Assembly (NCBI GenBank): GCA_012514785.1 | Contig: JAAYZP010000209.1 | Span: 1 to 6,206 of the forward strand | Source of the DNA: Propionibacterium sp. | Lineage (GTDB): Bacteria > Actinomycetota > Actinomycetes > Propionibacteriales > Propionibacteriaceae | DNA: 6,206 nt | Reading direction: 5' to 3' | Shown: positions 4,896 to 6,206 of the stretch, one piece after another | Numbering within the stretch: position 1 is the stretch's first letter | Layout: each line of letters begins with the position of its first letter | Notes under the pieces: generated by a model | Told to the model about the DNA's origin: nothing | Database searches by the model: none | The model's input: only the letters and a program-made list of their open reading frames with translations | Made by a program: the position numbers and the translations under genes

Positions 4896-6044
4896 GGCAA
4901 TGCGGGCCCCGGCTCGCCACACCTGGTGGGTGAGCGGCATGCCGGGGCGGTAGGCGAGGTGGATGGCGGCGGGGGCGTCGAGGACGTGGAGGTCGGCGCG
5001 GGCCCCGACCCGCAGGGTGCCGACGTCGGTGCGGCGCAGCGCGAACGCCCCGCCGAGCGTTGCGGCGCGCAGCGCCTCCTCCAGCGTGAGGTGCTGCTGG
5101 AGGACGGCGGTGCCGACGCAGAAATTCATGGACGACGTGTAGCTGGTGCCGGGGTTGCAGTTGCTGGCGATGGCGACGTTGGCCCCCGCGTCGAGCAGGC
5201 GGCGGGCCGGCGCGAACGGCATGCGGGTGGAGAGGTCGCAGGCGGGCAGGATCGTCGCGACCGTCGGGGACGCGGCGAGGGCCTCGATGTCGGCGTCGGC
5301 AAGGAAGTTGACGTGGTCGACGCTCGCCGCGCCCATTTCGACGGCGAGCTGCACCCCGCCGGACTCGCCCAGCTGGTTGCCGTGCACGCGCAGCCCGAGC
5401 CCGGCGGCGCGCCCGGCCTCGAGGACGCGGCGCGACTGCTCGGGGTCGAACGCACCCTCCTCGCAGAACACGTCGATCCAGCTCACGTGCGGGCGGACGG
5501 CCTCCAGCATGTCGCCCACGACGAGGTCGACGTAGTCGTCGGCGTCCCAGCCCGCGGGTACGAGGTGCGCGCCGAGGTAGCTGACCTCATCGACGAGCTC
5601 GGCCGCGATCCGGGCGGATCGGGCCTCGTCGTCGACAGTGAGGCCGTAACCGGTCTTCGTCTCCAGCGTGGTGGTGCCGCCGCGCTGCGCCTCGCGGACG
5701 CGGGCGGCGACGAGCTCGCGGAGTCGTGCGTCGGATGCGGCGCGCGTGGCGTCGGTGGTGACGGCGATGCCGCCGGCGGCGTAGCTCTGGCCCGCCATCC
5801 GGGCCTCGAACTCGGCCGAGCGATCGCCGTCGAAGACGAGGTGGCTGTGGGAGTCGACCCAGCCGGGCAGCACCGCGCGACCCTCGAGCCCGACGCGGTC
5901 GTCAGCCTCAGGCGCGTCGGCGGCGGCCCCGTACCAGGCCACGCGGGCGTCGTCGACGACGAGCGCCGCGTCGCGCAGGACGGAGGTGCCGGCCTCCGAA
6001 TCGAAGACCCAGAGCTCACCGATGTCGGTGAACAGCGTGCTCAC
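4893..6044 (-). CDS. hutI: Imidazolonepropionase
   Basis: Metal-dependent amidohydrolase that opens 4-imidazolone-5-propanoate to N-formimino-L-glutamate, the third step of histidine degradation. It has 383 residues, normal for the family and shorter than the related HutF deiminase. Landmarks: the metal-binding HxH in VDSHSHLVF (H66, H68), the substrate-side stretch ETKTGYGL (128-135), VFCEEGAF (192-199), LRVHGNQLG with H221, VDHVNFL with H244, and the barrel-end NCNPGTSYTSSM (295-306). Two positions are unusual against well-studied HutI: N295 stands where a metal-binding or catalytic Asp is normal (TDxNPG), and Q224 where Bacillus has Glu (HADE). The start is GTG at 6044 with AAGGAG nine bases upstream, overlapping the hutU stop. 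The neighbours hutU and hutH leave little doubt about the pathway. Confidence 0.94.
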   Translation of the reverse strand: MSTLFTDIGELWVFDSEAGTSVLRDAALVVDDARVAWYGAAADAPEADDRVGLEGRAVLPGWVDSHSHLVFDGDRSAEFEARMAGQSYAAGGIAVTTDATRAASDARLRELVAARVREAQRGGTTTLETKTGYGLTVDDEARSARIAAELVDEVSYLGAHLVPAGWDADDYVDLVVGDMLEAVRPHVSWIDVFCEEGAFDPEQSRRVLEAGRAAGLGLRVHGNQLGESGGVQLAVEMGAASVDHVNFLADADIEALAASPTVATILPACDLSTRMPFAPARRLLDAGANVAIASNCNPGTSYTSSMNFCVGTAVLQQHLTLEEALRAATLGGAFALRRTDVGTLRVGARADLHVLDAPAAIHLAYRPGMPLTHQVWRAGARIA

Positions 6045-6053
6045 TTCTTACAG

Positions 6054-6061
6054 CTCCTTCA
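6054..6061 (-). promoter_or_regulatory. hutU stop codon overlapping the hutI ribosome binding site
   Basis: The minus strand reads TGAAGGAG: the hutU stop TGA (6061-6059) shares its last base with AAGGAG (6059-6054). Nine bases separate this site from the hutI GTG at 6044. The arrangement repeats that of the hutI-hutH junction and supports translational coupling and the chosen GTG start. Confidence 0.65.
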
Positions 6062-6206
6062 GTCGCGGATGGTGGGGGTCATGGGGATGCGCACGTCGCG
6101 TTCCTCCGCGACCTCCGCCGCCCGACGATACCCCGCATCGACGTGCCGGAAGACGCCCATCGCGGGATCGTTGGTGAGCAGCGCCTCGAGCTTCGCCTCT
6201 GCGAGC
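6059..6206 (-). CDS. hutU: Urocanate hydratase, C-terminal end (cut by right edge)
   Basis: Urocanate hydratase adds water to urocanate to give imidazolonepropionate, using tightly bound NAD+ as an electrophile; it is the second step between HutH and HutI. Only the last 48 residues are in the window. They include LLTNDPAMGVFRHVDAGY, matching the conserved C-terminal TNDPG-G-RH-DAGY region of the family, then an ERDVRIPM tail before the stop TGA. The 14-base gap to hutI and the shared stop/ribosome-binding-site overlap place it as the upstream gene of the same transcript. The active-site residues lie in the part not shown. Confidence 0.9.
   Translation of the reverse strand, partial: LAEAKLEALLTNDPAMGVFRHVDAGYRRAAEVAEERDVRIPMTPTIRD

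Noticed and set aside
5126..6019. Alternative minus-strand and plus-strand frames within hutI
   Set aside because: Low-complexity Arg/Pro/Ser/Thr translations overlapping a full-length HutI.

Overview
The window is a high-GC chromosomal segment with strong G/C preference at third codon positions, GTG and TTG starts, TANNNT-type -10 elements, a dnaX/small SRP RNA pair and a tRNA-Ser without an encoded CCA. Together these point to an actinomycete. The codon style and the Cys-Ser-Gly active-site motif of HutH fit a Pseudonocardiaceae/Streptomyces-like organism, but the genus cannot be fixed from this sequence. I see no phage, transposon, CRISPR or toxin-antitoxin genes; this looks like ordinary core and near-core chromosome.

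Left part (1-1559, minus strand): the 5' third of dnaX (DNA polymerase III gamma/tau subunit) runs off the left edge. Immediately upstream lies ffs, the small bacterial SRP RNA, with its own promoter and a T-rich end. Upstream of that is a complete AEC-family (auxin efflux carrier type) membrane transporter with a TTG start.

Middle (1663-3167, plus strand): a promoter, tRNA-Ser(GGA), a perfect 14-bp hairpin, and a two-domain chromate-transporter-family (ChrA-like) membrane protein whose start is only 31 bases past the hairpin. A 194-bp convergent gap (3168-3361) with several inverted repeats and one short direct repeat separates it from the next block.

Right part (3362-6206, minus strand): a histidine-utilisation operon in the order hutU (C-terminus only), hutI, hutH. 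The reactions are histidine to urocanate (HutH), urocanate to imidazolonepropionate (HutU), and imidazolonepropionate to formiminoglutamate (HutI). Each stop codon overlaps the ribosome binding site of the next gene, so translation is probably coupled. The operon promoter and any hutF/hutG and regulator genes lie outside the window.

No undescribed multi-gene system is evident. The points most worth checking are the altered metal-site residues of HutI, the tRNA-hairpin-transporter arrangement, and the alternative starts of dnaX.
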